DNA of 64,000 nucleotides, taken from the NCBI GenBank assembly GCA_028023455.1, contig JAQFVV010000233.1, positions 498,001 to 562,000 on the forward strand. Direction: 5' to 3'. How positions within the stretch are numbered: the stretch's first letter is position 1; each line of letters begins with the position of its first letter. The notes beneath the pieces were generated by a model. That model made no database searches and was not told the DNA's origin. It saw only the letters and a program-made list of their open reading frames with translations. The stretch is from Epiperipatus broadwayi (Eukaryota > Onychophora > Udeonychophora > Euonychophora > Peripatidae). The position numbers and the translations under genes are program-made. Positions 1 to 13,262 of this stretch are shown piece by piece.

Positions 1-2190
1 AAAAAAATTTAGGAGGCAAAAAAAAAGTTTAAGAAAACAAACTAATTTTTCTTTTATCTTGAATATTTAAACATTAAGATAAAACTTTAAAATGAAATCA
101 AGCATTTTAAATCTAAGCATTAAATATAAGAAAATATGTACCTAAAAATATATAAATAAAGGAAAATTTTTCTGATATACTGACTTGTGGTAGATAAATT
201 ACATTCAACAAAAATGGTCAATTGGAAAATATAAAATAACTATATAATTTATATTACCATTTATTTAAAGTATTAATGTCAATAATATTGTTTATTTATA
301 CATTCATTATTTTTATAATTCAATATGTCCATTGTGTGTTTCAATCGGCAAACAAACGTCTGATGATCTTAACTAGGACTTATATTTGGGATAGGGCTTA
401 TATTGTAATCATTCTAAAAAATCATGTCAGGGCTTATTTACTGGTTATGTCTTATTTTGGGCATTAACACAGTATTTAGAATTTATTTAAAATATTAAAT
501 TGAGCTTTTATTTTATTTAAATCAATATTGGAAATTTTAACTTTCACAACACAAATATGTATACACAAACAATTTAATGTGTCTCAATGGATAAATGTGC
601 ATCAAACTAATAAATTGAATTTTAAATTATAATGTTTAACTAAAGTTGAACTTATGATCAAAATAAAAACTATACTATTCAATACAGAGCATAGTTTACT
701 ACAAAGAAAAGATTAATAATATCACAAATTAACTACAGCTTAGCACTGCTTTCAACCAATCAGGTAATATTCATAGCAGTAAATAAAGTATGATTTGTGA
801 GGAAAATGAAGCAGAGAATGAATATATAAAGTAATTAATATGTAAAATGATAGATTTACATACTCCCCTTGTGTGATAGAGCTAATTTACATACTAATTA
901 CTTTATATGTTTGTTTTCTTCTTCCTCTTCCTCATTTACAAATTTAACTTTATCTTGTGCTATAAATATGACATATCCATGTAAAAGTAGTGCCCAGTTG
1001 TAGTTAATTTGTAATATTATTAATTTTTTCTTTGTAACAAAGTATTTTCTGTAATGAATTATAAAATAATAAGGAAAAAAAATTTTTTAAATTTACAAAC
1101 TATCTTGTTGAATTCTCTCTTTTTGACTTCTTCCTCTCTCTATTCTCTCCTCTAACTCTGGCAACTGGTCATTACAACTAATGAAATATTGACTTCAATA
1201 TATATATGAGATTAATATCGCAAACATTTTAATTAGATAAATGATTGAATAATTCAGGTGAATTATGTTTTGATTAAATGTATTTATTCTTTAATGGTTT
1301 TTTTATTTTTATTTTACATATACTGTAATATCAAATTTTATTTCACCTTCACTTTGTAATTAATAATATGCTGATGCGTTGTGGTGAAACTTTTTATGTA
1401 ATAATTTGTAGGCTTTTTTATATATTCTAATTTACAGACTTAGCGCTTTTAGAGCCCTTGTTGCTCCATATTCATAGTCTTTTCAGATTATTAGTTATAT
1501 GCAAATTGCCTCCTATATCATCCATTTTTTAGAAATGGTGAAACAAGTGTCTCTTCTGTTTATTGATTTGGCATATATGTAATTTGTTGAGTGACATTAA
1601 CTATCATTTAATGTGATTATTCTCCATCTAATTTTATAAACAAATAAACACATGACTATTTTATTTTTTGCCAATCACCCTTTATTGGCAGTAAATATAC
1701 TGTCCAGTGTTTCAAATTACAAAATTCTTAAAAATTTTACACACACACACCCTATTTTGAATCCTGTGAAAATTGTTTCAAGATTTGGAACTTTTTTAAC
1801 TAAATATGCATGAAACAAAATAATAATAATATTTTTTAGTTACCAATTCAAAATGTGATCTACTGCAATCATTTTGAATGGTTCCTTTTGCAAGTAAAAT
1901 ATAAATCAATAAAAAATTAAAATATAAAAATAAATATATTTACTTGTATAAATACAATTACAAAATAATAAAAAATTAAATTATGATATATAACTAATAG
2001 AATTTATTTGCATAAATATAATTACAAAAGAAAAATAAATTGACCTATAATATACATTGCTTACAATATTTCCATTTCCATTACACTGATTTAAAACAAA
2101 AACTTAAATTACAATCTCAGAAATTAAGAAAAAAATTGAATGAGGTAAAAAATGTACTAAAAAGTAATAATTTATTATTCATTATTTTGT
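1..2190. other. A/T-rich spacer, no gene seen
   Basis: Low-complexity A/T-rich DNA with many stops in all frames. A reading frame of about 60 codons at 276-467 has no recognisable domain and reads as chance. There is a short (AC)n run near 1740. I see no repeat or RNA gene I can name. Confidence 0.6.
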
Positions 2191-2605
2191 TATTCTTTTG
2201 AAATTTTATCTGTACAAATAAATGTTTCTTGTATATCATAATTTAATTTCTTATTGATTAGCTTTCAGTTTCAAAATGTGTGTAATGACAGTCTGGGTGA
2301 TATAAAAAGGTATATAGTAGGTAAATGTGTTATTCTTTTGTAATTGCATTTGTAAAAATAAATGCTTTTAGTCCAGCTTTGGTGACCTAGTGATTAGCAT
2401 AGCTGCCTTACAATCAGCTGGCCCAGGTTCGCTTTCTGGTCAGCACATTTGACATATAAAGAAAAAAATAATAATAAATACTTTTACTGTATATTGTAAT
2501 TTAATTTATCATTGTATAATCATTTTGTAATTATATGTGTACAAATAAATAAATTCTTTGTATAACATAAATTAATTTTGCTTGATTTGTCTTTCACTTC
2601 CAAAT
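2191..2605. repeat. Three diverged tandem copies of an A/T-rich unit
   Basis: Three related stretches follow one another: 2191-2286, 2331-2370 continuing at 2487-2520, and 2521-2605. Each has a TATTCTTTTG- or CATTTTGTAA-like start, then TGTACAAATAAAT, then a TGTATAT/ACATAATTTAATT block; copies one and three also share a TTGATT...CTTTCA block. The middle copy is split by the SINE at 2371-2472. The unit has no coding signal and I do not recognise the family. Confidence 0.6.
2371..2472 (+). mobile_element. tRNA-derived SINE (Val-like head) with target-site duplication
   Basis: The head (about 2374-2446) looks like a decayed tRNA. It has an A-box-like TGACCTAGTGATTAGC, an anticodon arm with loop CTTACAA (anticodon TAC, valine-like), and a T arm CCAGG-TTCGCTT-TCTGG that pairs in all five positions with one G-T. 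A short A-rich AATAATAAT tail follows. The flanks AATAAATGCTTTTA (2357-2370) and AATAAATACTTTTA (2473-2486) match at 13 of 14 bases and read as the target-site duplication. Removing one flank and the SINE restores the surrounding repeat unit. SINEs of this kind are transcribed by RNA polymerase III and moved by a partner LINE; the partner is not identified. Mismatched stems and the poor acceptor stem argue against a working tRNA gene. Confidence 0.8.
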
Positions 2606-5600
2606 ATAATAAAAAATGAATACAGTATGTTTATTTAGTATTTCTTTCAAATAAGATATACAACAGCATAACATAATTTTAATATATTCACTTGCAGTGA
2701 GTGCATTTGTGTGTACAATAGATGATCATATTCCATAAATAATTTTTTAATTTAATCATAACTGATACAAATTCAAACTTTTTAAACTTTATTTTGAAAA
2801 TTAAACTTAAAATAATTTTATTATATATTAATGTATAATTTATTATGCAATAAAAAATCATTTTTATTTATAGTTTACTTTTAATATTATGTATAGATAT
2901 ATTTTAAAGTCCATTTCTTATCCTTGTTTTTTTCCAATAAATTTGTTTTATTTTTATTTATGTTTTTATTTAATTCAAAAATCTATTTCCTACGATAATT
3001 AATATTCCATAATAATAGCTGGCTGGATAATTTTTTTTTTTTTTTTAAATCCTAGAAATTTACAAGAATTTATAATTTTCTGTCTCAAATCACAGGAACA
3101 GAAAAATAGTCAACACTCAGAAACCTAAATGCTGTTTCATAAATATATTGTTTTTATTATCTTTCTTCTTTTCATTTTCCATTTTAAGTCAAAATATAAT
3201 GTGGCATGTCAGCATCATTATTAATCTATCTTCTATACAATAATCTGAAGCTTTCAGTTTTCTTGTCTTATTTTCAAACACCTATATTCACTTATCCATC
3301 CTCTCTTGAGAATAACAATTAATTATTTTTCTACTGGTTCTTCATCTTCAATATATTGGTCAAAATTTTTCTAACTCTAAGTATAAGTTCAATCTAATTT
3401 CTTTTTTAATTTTTTTTCTCACTAAATAAACTCTTTTCACTCATTCTTTTTAATAATTCTGTATTTTTAATCTTATTTTTCCAATTGATCACTTTCATTA
3501 TCCTCCAAATCTACATTTCTAGAACTTTCAGTCTTTCCACATCCTCTTTTATAATTATTTAAGACTCTATTAGAATCAAATATGCAGTTCAAACTATATA
3601 CATAGATACATACATAGAACTTAAATTTGTGTAGGTAAATCAATAAATACAAATAGTGATGTATGACAATTGAAGACTTATGTATGGCTTGGTCTAATTG
3701 GAGAGATATGATTGGTGCATCTTAAAAGCTATTAACATGGACTTTTTCCCATGGCTAAAGCTGTATATTTGAAAATGTAAATATGAACCATTAATTATAT
3801 ATACATAAACATTCATATTTATTATGTATGAATGTGTTTGTATATATATATTCCAAAGTTCAATTGTTATAAATTTTAATTTTTTTAAACCATATATCTG
3901 TAATTGCTTTATGCAAGAGAAACAAATCAAACAGAAATTACACCCAATTTAAAAGTCACTATTACTCTCATTTTTATGAAATGAGAGGAAAAAAAAATTA
4001 ATACAAATTGCCTGAAAAAAATGGCATGCGAACCATTTCATAATTTAACAAGCATTATAAGTAATTTAGTTTAGGAATCAAATATCTTTTTGCTTTTACT
4101 TCCCAATCAAATCAATATAATTAAATTAATTTTAATCATTAAAAAAATATTATTAAGTGTCTGATTACACAAAGATTTCAGCCCACTTGAGGACAATCAA
4201 GAATCAACATTATCGATTGAAATTTTAATACTGCAATAAGCATAAAAGGAGAAAGAAAATAATTTCTGTATATTGCTAAACAACATACAATAGACAGTCC
4301 AAAAAATACAATAATAAATCAGTGATATACATAAAAAAATACATCCTTTTTTTATGCGCAATCATGTTTTTTTCTTCTTCATTTTTAACTGGTAGTAGAA
4401 ATTAACCTTTAGTCATTTCTATTAGTGTCGACAGTTTTTACTATCATATTAATTACTTTCATATATAAACTGTTACAGGGAACATTTAAAAAAAATAATT
4501 AAAAAGGCTATTTTAATGATATTGTGATTAAAATCATAAATGTAGGAGGGGGTATTAAGAAAAAAAAGATTTGTTTTCTACATAACATATTTATTAGTAA
4601 ATTAATAAAATGTTGACAACTAATATTAAAAATTGGGACACATCTATTTTTTAAAATGTATAAAGAATTTGCCACTCGTATATATACGGCCTAGTCCATT
4701 TTATATTTAAAAAGGTTTTTTTTTTTTACTTTTAACAAAATCTTTATTGATGCAAAATGTAAGCTATTTTTGTCATACTTTTCTGAAATTTGTAAGAATA
4801 AATTAATCAAAAAATAGTTAGACTGCTTTTATTATTCGAATTAAATAAATTATGTATGTATTGCATACATACATAAAGAATACCTCAGAAAAAAGATTAA
4901 TTTATTCTTTGTTTTATTGACTATTTGGTTTCATTGAATGCCATCAGGTTCTTCCAAAACCTGAAAGATAATTGAGATTGAGATTAATTCCCAATATCTG
5001 CTAAAATGTATCCACTCATTTTCAGTGAAGATAGTATACCCCAAAAAGTCAATTCAATAATACTATTTATCAGAACTATAACAACAATAATAAATTGCTA
5101 CCATATTCTGCTTCTTTTTCCTTTTCCCAGATTCTTCTTTACTCATCTTCTTCCATGTTCTTTTCATGATCATTACACTCATCAAATTATTTCCAGAATG
5201 TCAGAAAATCATGAGTCTTCTTGATTTATACATTAAATGAAGCTATTTCTAGATAACACCCAAGAGAAAATTAATTTAATAAACATAATATCGATATTTA
5301 TTATATATATGTTTACAATTATACTGTTTGTAAAATCTATTCTAATCTATCCATAAAGATTAATTAATTTTCTAAAGCATATTATTTTTATTTCTCTTAA
5401 CAGTTAATTTCAAAGTGAACTTAAATTCTTAGGCCATTCTTTTTAGAAATTTCTTTACAGGGAATAATAAATCACTCTCAAAGTCTAATTACATTATGTT
5501 TAATGACATTTAATCATTTTATTTCTTGTGATTTCCTATGTGATTAATCTAAGACAATTTAATAAGTGCAAAGCTATTCATTTACTATAATAATGGTTAT

Positions 5601-7277
5601 TCTATTTACCCTAATGAAACACTGATAATATATTGCAGACACATCACACATAAGCTTTAAGCATTAACACATGGGTGCATACATTTTTAAGTTCGGATAC
5701 AATGTTTTGAAATGAATATTTTTCTCAATGCTTCATAAACTCTCTTAATATCAAACTAATCTCATAATTTTATGGTTTTAAATCTCTTTTATAATAATCA
5801 TGAAATACTTAACAGTATCTGTTTGAAATATATATTGTCCACACTGTAGGGCAAAATTTAGATATGTCATAAATAAAATAAATTACATTAATTAAATTAT
5901 TAAGAAACCAATAATGACGATGTCATCAAAAAACATTAATTTAAAAAAAAAAAAACAAATACATAAGAAAATTCTTGATAATATCCATTTAATACTTAAG
6001 CCATATGTAAAATAACATCTCAAAAAGGTATCATCTTCATGTAAATATATAATTATGGCAAAATATTAATAAATCATTCCCCAAAATACTACAAAATTTA
6101 TAAATTCATTATTCAAATCTCAAGTGATACAGAGCATATCAATTGTCCATGACAAAAACACAAATAAATCCATGATAAATTGTATTCTTAATTCATTTAA
6201 ACTGATATGGTTGACAAAAAGTATATTCAATGACTTCAAATGCTAGATAAATTGTAATCAATGTTCTTACATAATGTAAACATACAAACAACTCTGCATT
6301 TTGCCTCTTATATTACTCTGCTAGTATTCAACATTGATCATACAAAAAGGGGATACAATAATGACCACAAAGCATAAATTATTTCTTCATTCTTAGACAT
6401 TAATTAAAAATAAACTCTCACTGCTCTGCATTTTCTTTATCTCTTTAACCAGACTCCATTTAAGTATATCAGAAATAATAGGCACTTTTATACATTTCAG
6501 ATATATCTTTAACTTTTCAAAAATTAATAACTCATTCATATTTAACAAATAGTAAAATTCATTTCCAAAGCTATATAATGAATTATTCCTACTCTTTCAC
6601 ATACTGCATGTCCACACATACTTATTCATGTGCTAATAATGTTAATATCTTTTTATTTCCATAATTAAAAAGTTTATTTAATTTCAAGTTTTAATTTTAA
6701 CTGATATATAATGTAAATTTAATTCCTATAATGGTTTGTTATTTGACATAATCTATTTAATACAATAAATTCTTTTCATTAGTTCTCTTTAAATTTCTTA
6801 AATATTAATTCTAAATGTGTTCATATTTGTCTTTTTATCATGTATTAAAACAATATAGTAACAGATGACACATTTTAAAATGACACATTAAGATCCATAA
6901 ATCTAACATATAAAATAAAATCTATTGTTTCACTTTTTTAACCAAACATGATTGTTGAAACATTAAATTTATATCTGTAAGCTGATAACATATTATGAAT
7001 CTTTATTAATGATTGATTTTATCTAATCTAAGATTAATTTGTTACATAAGCTAAATAATACTATTAGCGTTTAAATTACCCTCTCTCCATTATTTTCCTA
7101 TATTACAAATATGATTCTGAACCTCGAAAATTACTTAAGAGACAAAGATAAATATATCAACATATAATTAAATTAAACTAATCAAAATGAGAAAAAAATT
7201 GAAATTTACAATCATAATATACAATTGAGAAATAAAGAGCATGGTATTTCTTGACGTTAAATTCAGAAGTAAAAAGT
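2606..7277. other. A/T-rich spacer, no gene seen
   Basis: Long A/T-rich stretch with homopolymer A and T runs and TACATACATA-type short repeats near 3600 and 4855. Reading frames of 72-78 codons at 3694-3930 (minus) and 5006-5224 (plus) are biased toward Ile, Phe, His and Tyr and match no family I know. No element boundaries were found. Confidence 0.55.
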
Positions 7278-7477
7278 CAATAAACTCACCACACTGGCAA
7301 ATGCATGATGATGAGCAGACCATCTGTGTTCATATACTATACAAATAATCACGTAGTAATAACAGCTGCAATGACAAGAATGTATGGAGTGGACATTAAG
7401 AATTTGCCTTGCTTGGTTCCCTTAAGGTTTCCAAAAAGAATCAAAGTGCCTCCTTTCAGTTAAAAGCAGAATTCTAT
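7278..7477 (-). mobile_element. Inverted 5'UTR segment of RTE copy A
   Basis: Read on the minus strand, this matches the first ~190 bases of RTE copy B (from about 25,600) and copy C (from about 40,050). Shared blocks include CTTGTCATTGCAGC, the GAATTGAACAAGGCAAATTC-like block and TATATGAACAT. Homology starts at the left near AATAAACTCACCAC and ends at the right near CAGTTAAAAGCAGAATTC. Confidence 0.75.
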
Positions 7478-8170
7478 GCAAATAATGCTTTCAAGCTTCA
7501 AAAAATGTTACAAGAATTATCAGATGAAATTAAAAAAATAGAATTAAAGGTAAGTATTAAAAAGACTAAAGTAAGGATCAGTGGATTTTCTCAAAAGATG
7601 AAAATATAGATGATAATGATAAGTTAGATGAAATTAACAATTACAATTATCTTAGATTATTACTACAGAAAGAAACATAATGGATGAAATTAATCAAAAA
7701 ATTAAATTGTTTGGAGTGCTTTCATGGAAATAACTTAATATTAAAAGGAAATATGCCTATATGTTTGAAAAGGAAGGTTTTTAATAAATGTTTTACTGGA
7801 ACTTAATTATGGATCTGAGATTTGGACAATTAACAGAGAAGGAATACAGATACTTCAGACCATTCAAAGAAGTATGGAGAAATGCATGTTAGAAATAATA
7901 ATAAGATATCAAAAACAAAATATATGGGTAAGCGAATAAACAGATGTTACTGACATCATTGAAAGAATTAAGAGACAGAAGTGGAGTTGGGCTGGACATA
8001 TGGACAGTTGAAATTTAAAAGGGGTTCCAAGAAATAATAAAAGATCTAGAAAAAGATGACATGTGAGATGAATGAATGAAATAAAGAAGGGTGTGAAGAT
8101 GATGTGTAAAAGAGAGCTAGAAATTGGAGAAAATGGATTGAACTCAGAAAGAACTTCATCCTGTAATGGA
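7478..8170 (+). pseudogene. RTE reverse transcriptase C-terminal fragment
   Basis: Decayed 3' portion of the RTE ORF. It starts just after the catalytic YADD-like box with FYANNAFKLQKMLQELSDE, then gives the KKTKVRISGFSQ block, with several frame changes. It continues through conserved late blocks: a YGSETWTINR-like box near 7800, LRDRSGVGLDI-type sequence near 7960-8000, and the RTE end RWIELRKNFILxWTDNG near 8120-8180. The catalytic aspartates are not included, so it could not encode a polymerase. RTE elements copy themselves through an APE-type endonuclease and a reverse transcriptase in one ORF; only the last third is here. Confidence 0.8.
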
Positions 8171-8195
8171 CTGATAATGGTTGAAAATGATGAAT

Positions 8196-11089
8196 ATACA
8201 ATTATATATTTGACTGATTTTTTTTCTCCCACAAAGTTTTACTAAAGTCAAAGTTTGTATAAAATAAATTATATAACTGCTTCTTCATGAAATAGAAATC
8301 TATAAATCAGTTAAATTAAAGCTTTTACGAGATGAACTAGGTTTCTTCATGAAACAAAAGTATTTTATAAGTCAGCAGTATTGCTTTTAATTATAAGTGG
8401 ATTTTTCAGAATTTTAAAACAGTGGTATTATCTTTTAAACATGATTTTTACAGTGAACTTCTTGCAGCACAGTAGCATTTAATGATCAATTTAAAATCTT
8501 CTTCAGATTACCTAAAAACTTTAATAAACACTTTCATGTTATTATTGGAAAATATTAAATACACCAGATAAGCTCAAGATAGACTTCTTATCTTTCAAAA
8601 ATGAAATCAAATTATCTTGTAGATATATCCATAGTAATAAATAAAATATTCACCAAATAGAAAAAGAAATATGTAGGATACCATTTCAAGGCTGGGAGCA
8701 TACAATCAAAGAGAGTCAAGAATTTTTTTTTTTAATTACTGATCCATGACTAATCAGTTAATATTTCAATTATCATTTGTTATTTGTAACTCGGCACATG
8801 TGGAGTCAGTTTTCTTCTTTATAAATTTCTTTATACTAGATGACCCCATAGATTGATCTAATAGAAAATTTCACGCAAACAACTTGAAAATAATAGCTTA
8901 TCGCACATTAACTAAGTAAAAAACTTTTCTCTCTTCATATAATTTTTACAGAAATTAATTAGTCAAAATCACCTGGCAATTAATTAACAAATTTCTTAAT
9001 ACATGATAATTAAACTTAACTCTACATTTTTTCATTATTTTTTATCTTGCACCAAGAATTAATTATAATTAAAGTCAAAACAATTTTTGGTTATTTTCAA
9101 TCCCTGATATCAAATCATAATTAATCTTAATTATTTAATTAATCTTGTTTTGAAAAACACTTTTAATGAGAATAAAATTGATTGTAAAATATCTAAACAA
9201 ATTACTTTATTTTAAGCTTTTGAGTTAAAACTAAAGTACTTCATTTAATTAAAAAAAAAGTTTTTAAAATAATAGTTCTAAAAGTTAAACTTACAACTTG
9301 CCTATTGAAAAAATTAATAATTATTATATTTTTATTTATTAAACTGGAGCTTGTAAAATTTAAACTTTCACACACACATTTAAACACGTATACACAAATA
9401 ATTTATTAAGTTTGAATATATATACATAATGTTCAAGCTTTCAAATTTATATTAAATTTAAATAAAGTTTAATTATAACTAAATAACTTATTTTTTAATC
9501 TCTTTCTTTTTAATTAATTTTAAATATGCTAGCCTCTATTCTTTCTGTGCTTTACCCTATAAATGTCCATGAATGCTCTTCTCTAGCATTAAAGATTGCA
9601 TCATATCACATTGATGCTCATCTGATTGATTCACACTGGTGAAAATTTCTTCCAGCTTCTAGATAAAAACATATAAATATCCATTAATAAATCACTATTG
9701 GATAGTTATGGGTTAGTTATTTAAAAAAATCCTAAACTTGCTTGGAAAACCCATAGCTTCCTGAAAAATTCCCACACTCCATTGCAGATTTAATCTACAT
9801 ATCATGTAAATGAACTAAAAGCTGCAGCACTATGTTGTTTTTCAACACATGAGAATGCCTGGATCTAATCCTTCTTAAATCCTCAAAACACATTATGCCA
9901 TATCTTTGTTTTCAAACTCATATAACAGGACTCCACATTCATACTTGGGTTATTGGCATGACATAAAACTTAATTCATAGTCATTTCTAGATATACTTAT
10001 AATTTAAGCATCTCTTATTTCATCATCATCATCATCATCTAGATACTTTATCACCATCATATTTATACTATCATTATTTATCTAATTATCAACATTATTG
10101 TCAATTATCATTACAGTCATATTACCATATGTGTTCATTATCAACATTGAAAGTAAATTATTATCACATATATATTATATACACAGATATACCTACTTAA
10201 ATGCTGGAATGGTAGTAAAGATAACGAAATTTTTGAAACTTATGTTTGGCAAAAAATTAATAAAGTTAATAAATATAAATACATGTAAATAAGGATTAGA
10301 TTTAATGCTCTATCTATTTGATCCACCTATAAATTCTTATATCTCATTATTATACATACAGCTATTTTTATTACTCAAATCAGCATAAAATGAATTTATA
10401 TCAGATTCTCCAATACTGAATTCGTTACCAAAAGAATAAATTAATGATATTAATATTATGGTTATGGTATTTCATTCCTTATATTTAAATCCTTCAAGCA
10501 TTAATTTAAAATGCTCTGTCTTTACATATATTTATCAGTGACTATATATATTAATGCATATATGTATATATCCCTGCACATTTCTGACAAAAATATATTT
10601 GAGCGGGGGGAAGGATACAATGCTGCCATTTTATAGTGTTAGAGAATTCATTTTAAATGAAAGAAAAATAGTGAAAAAAAATCAATAGCAAAACCAATAA
10701 TTATAAAATTATTAACATCTCCAAAAAATTACTAATATTATCTTACGATAAAAAATATAAACAATATATTTGTATGCAGAATATTTTAAAAATATATATA
10801 ACCTAATATACTGAACTTTATATCATAAATAGATTTTGAGTGCATTTTCAGACTTTTACTAAATAATATTTTTTATTACTTTTAACTTTCTATCTTCGTA
10901 TTAGTGTCATTTACTTTATTCATTCTATTCTTCTCACAGTTAGTATTTTCTTCTTTTCTTATTCAGGAAAATTAACAAATTACTTCAGATTAAGATCATT
11001 TCTGACTTGGTCCTATATATTACTCAAAAATGAAGATACAGAAATTATAAGCTTTCATAAACATTCAACTGGTTCTTTAATCACATAGT
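8196..11089. other. A/T-rich spacer with one trinucleotide repeat
   Basis: No gene recognised. A (CAT)n run lies at 10021-10039. The part at 9530-9990 is less A/T-biased than its surroundings and may be an old transposon, but neither strand gives a domain I can name. The 64-codon frame at 10098-10292 looks like chance. Confidence 0.5.
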
Positions 11090-11400
11090 GGTTGTTACAT
11101 GTTTAAAAAGATTGAGGCAACACAAAAGGATTGTCTTCCCATGCATTTCATTGTTAGCTGAATCACCATGCCTGTTGTCCATAATTTTGTAAACTTTTCA
11201 ACATTTTCTTCTTAAGATTGCAGCTTATTGTGGTTAAATTTATAGCACTAAAATCTCCAATGGCTATTAATTCACTCTCTTCCCTTTCTGCTTCTACTTT
11301 CTTTGTCCTGAAATAATCATGAGTCCATGCAATATGGATTTAACTTTTCCTGCTGTGTTTATCTGCTTGAAACTCTATTTATACCCTCTCCAAAAATAAC
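11090..11400 (-). pseudogene. Possible LINE endonuclease fragment
   Basis: On the minus strand a short open stretch reads LIAIGDFSAINLTTISC, followed by LKKKMLKSLQNYGQQAW. The GDFSA part resembles the GDFNA catalytic box of APE-type LINE endonucleases, and a preceding ELIAI is usual there. Flanking sequence is broken by stops. It is short, and no second endonuclease motif is visible, so this is tentative. Confidence 0.35.
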
Positions 11401-12257
11401 ACAGAATAAAAATCGAAAACTATTTCCAAATATCTTGTTTTTCAAATTGCATTCCTTCTATTTTTAATTAAACTGTACTCTGAATTTACTTCTAAATCTT
11501 AATTCTTTCTTGATTAATGAAAATTGTTGCAATCAAGTTTCATAATCATTTTTACTCATTTCAAATTTCATAACATTTTGCATATTTTTTTCAAGACATA
11601 ATATTCTTAAATTATAAAAAAAAAAAAATTGCACCAAGAAAATATTCTTATTTAACCCACTTATACTTCAAATGACAGAGAAACGTCTTTTGGCCAATTC
11701 ACTCCCCGGTGAATTTTTCTGTAAGTATTATATGTGAAAATGCATGTAAAATGGTATATTTTATTATAATAAATTTTTTTGCCCTAACTTTCTGCAAAAA
11801 AAATGTGAAATTCAAAATTTCCATTCTAACAATGGACATAAGCCCTGCCTTGACATGATCAGCCATTATGTGTTGCCAAGGCTGTAAAACGTTCTGTGTT
11901 TTACGACATTAAAATTTTCAATGATGCAAAAACATGTTTATTTGCGAATTTATTATGGTTTTAGATATTTTTTAAAAATAATTTACATTATATTTATTAG
12001 ATATCAATAAATATAAATTATTAATAACTTATTTTGACTTGAAATACTTTATATGGCCTGAAGCAAATTTGAAGACTTGCTACGATGTAAAGAATCTACT
12101 TATATTTATGAGGAAAAAATAATCGCAATTTTGCAATAAATATTTAAAAACTTTAAACTTAAAATATAAATCATTAGATATTAGAGAAATAAATAATCAT
12201 TCATTCAAGATTTTAAAAATATTCAAAAACAAAGAAGATTTTGTTGATTTTATAAAC
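11401..12257. other. A/T-rich spacer, no gene seen
   Basis: No domain, RNA gene or repeat boundary recognised. One A12 tract lies near 11620. Confidence 0.5.
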
Positions 12258-12660
12258 TGAAAATAATCTTTCTAGAAATAATGACGTATAATGTCTCTTT
12301 GTTTTGATTATGGTCCCATTATTTTAATATTTACAAAAACAAAATGTGAACATTTAAAATTTATTTCAGTAGTAAACAAGAATATCTATCAAAGGAAGTC
12401 AAATTTGTTAATTTTGATAAGTAATAATCATTTTATCATATATTTTACATTGATATAAATTGAAAATAATTTTTCTAGAAACGATGATGTATAAAGTCTT
12501 TGTTTTGATTACATTCACATTTTTTTAATATTTGCAGAAACAAAATGTGAACATTTAAAATTTATTTCAGTAGTAAAAAAGAATATCTATCAAATGAAGT
12601 TAAATTTGTTACTTTCTGATAACTAATAATTATTTTATCATATATTTTACATTGACATGT
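12258..12660. repeat. 203-bp tandem duplication
   Basis: Two adjacent copies, 12258-12460 and 12461-about 12660, both begin TGAAAATAAT and end with a TTTTATCATATATTTTACAT block. They share the long block ACAAAATGTGAACATTTAAA, then ATTTATTTCAGTAGTAAA. I estimate identity at well over 80 percent by eye. Neither copy is coding. The high similarity inside decayed spacer suggests a fairly recent duplication. Confidence 0.85.
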
Positions 12661-12736
12661 GAGACAAAAAAAAAACATCTGAAATAGCTAAATACAGTAG
12701 GGTTAAAAGTATTAGTATTTATTCTATTAGTAATAG

Positions 12737-12783
12737 AATAATATAGTATTACTTCATAATAAAATAATATAGTATTACTTCAT
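12737..12783. repeat. 26-bp tandem repeat, two copies
   Basis: AATAATATAGTATTACTTCAT occurs identically at 12737-12757 and 12763-12783, separated by about five bases. Just upstream is the inverted pair TTCTATTAGTAATAGAA. Confidence 0.85.
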
Positions 12784-13262
12784 TTAATTATATATTTTAT
12801 TAGTGTTCTTTCTTTTCCTAGAACATTTTAATTTTCTTAATTAATATTTTAATTTATTTAAGCATGAGCATACAATTATTAATATACTTATTCCTAATAT
12901 TTTGGATATATTTAAACAATTGATATTTACTTAACAAACTCATGTCTCTCATTTATATAAACACTTTTACATATATTTTATATTTTGTTTATTGATATAC
13001 AACTGAACAAATATTTATTCTACTTTATGACTGAATGTACAAATGTATAAAATGAGTATACTTTTTTATTTTATGTTTCAAAAGGCTTTATTGATCTATA
13101 GGTTTATAAAAAAGGAAAAAAAGAAAGAATAATAATCTTGATCAGGACTTACCATTCTTCTGATCGTTACATCAGTTTATAATACTTTACATATATTATT
13201 ACATCAATACCCTTTTGTCATTAATCCTGGTGATCTAGTTCTTTGGAGATGATGAGTCATTT

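Larger units (their letters stand above)
7278..8195 (+). mobile_element. RTE-type LINE copy A, 5'-inverted
   Basis: A truncated copy of the RTE family also present at 25.6, 40.0 and 56.0 kb. The right part, 7478-8195, is the 3' end in plus orientation. The left part, 7278-7477, is the start of the family's 5' untranslated region in reverse orientation, and it reaches the element's 5' end exactly at the junction. About 2 kb of the middle is missing. This arrangement is what twin priming during target-primed reverse transcription leaves behind. The 3' end is the family's AATGGTTGAAAATGATGA tail. No clear target-site duplication was found. Confidence 0.8.

Noticed and set aside
2374-2446. Functional tRNA-Val gene
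   Set aside because: The T arm and anticodon loop fit, but the acceptor stem does not pair, the B box is changed (TTCGCTT), and an A-rich tail and target duplication show it is a SINE.
10021-10039. CRISPR-like or regulatory array
   Set aside because: It is a plain (CAT)n microsatellite; no spaced repeats exist anywhere in the window.
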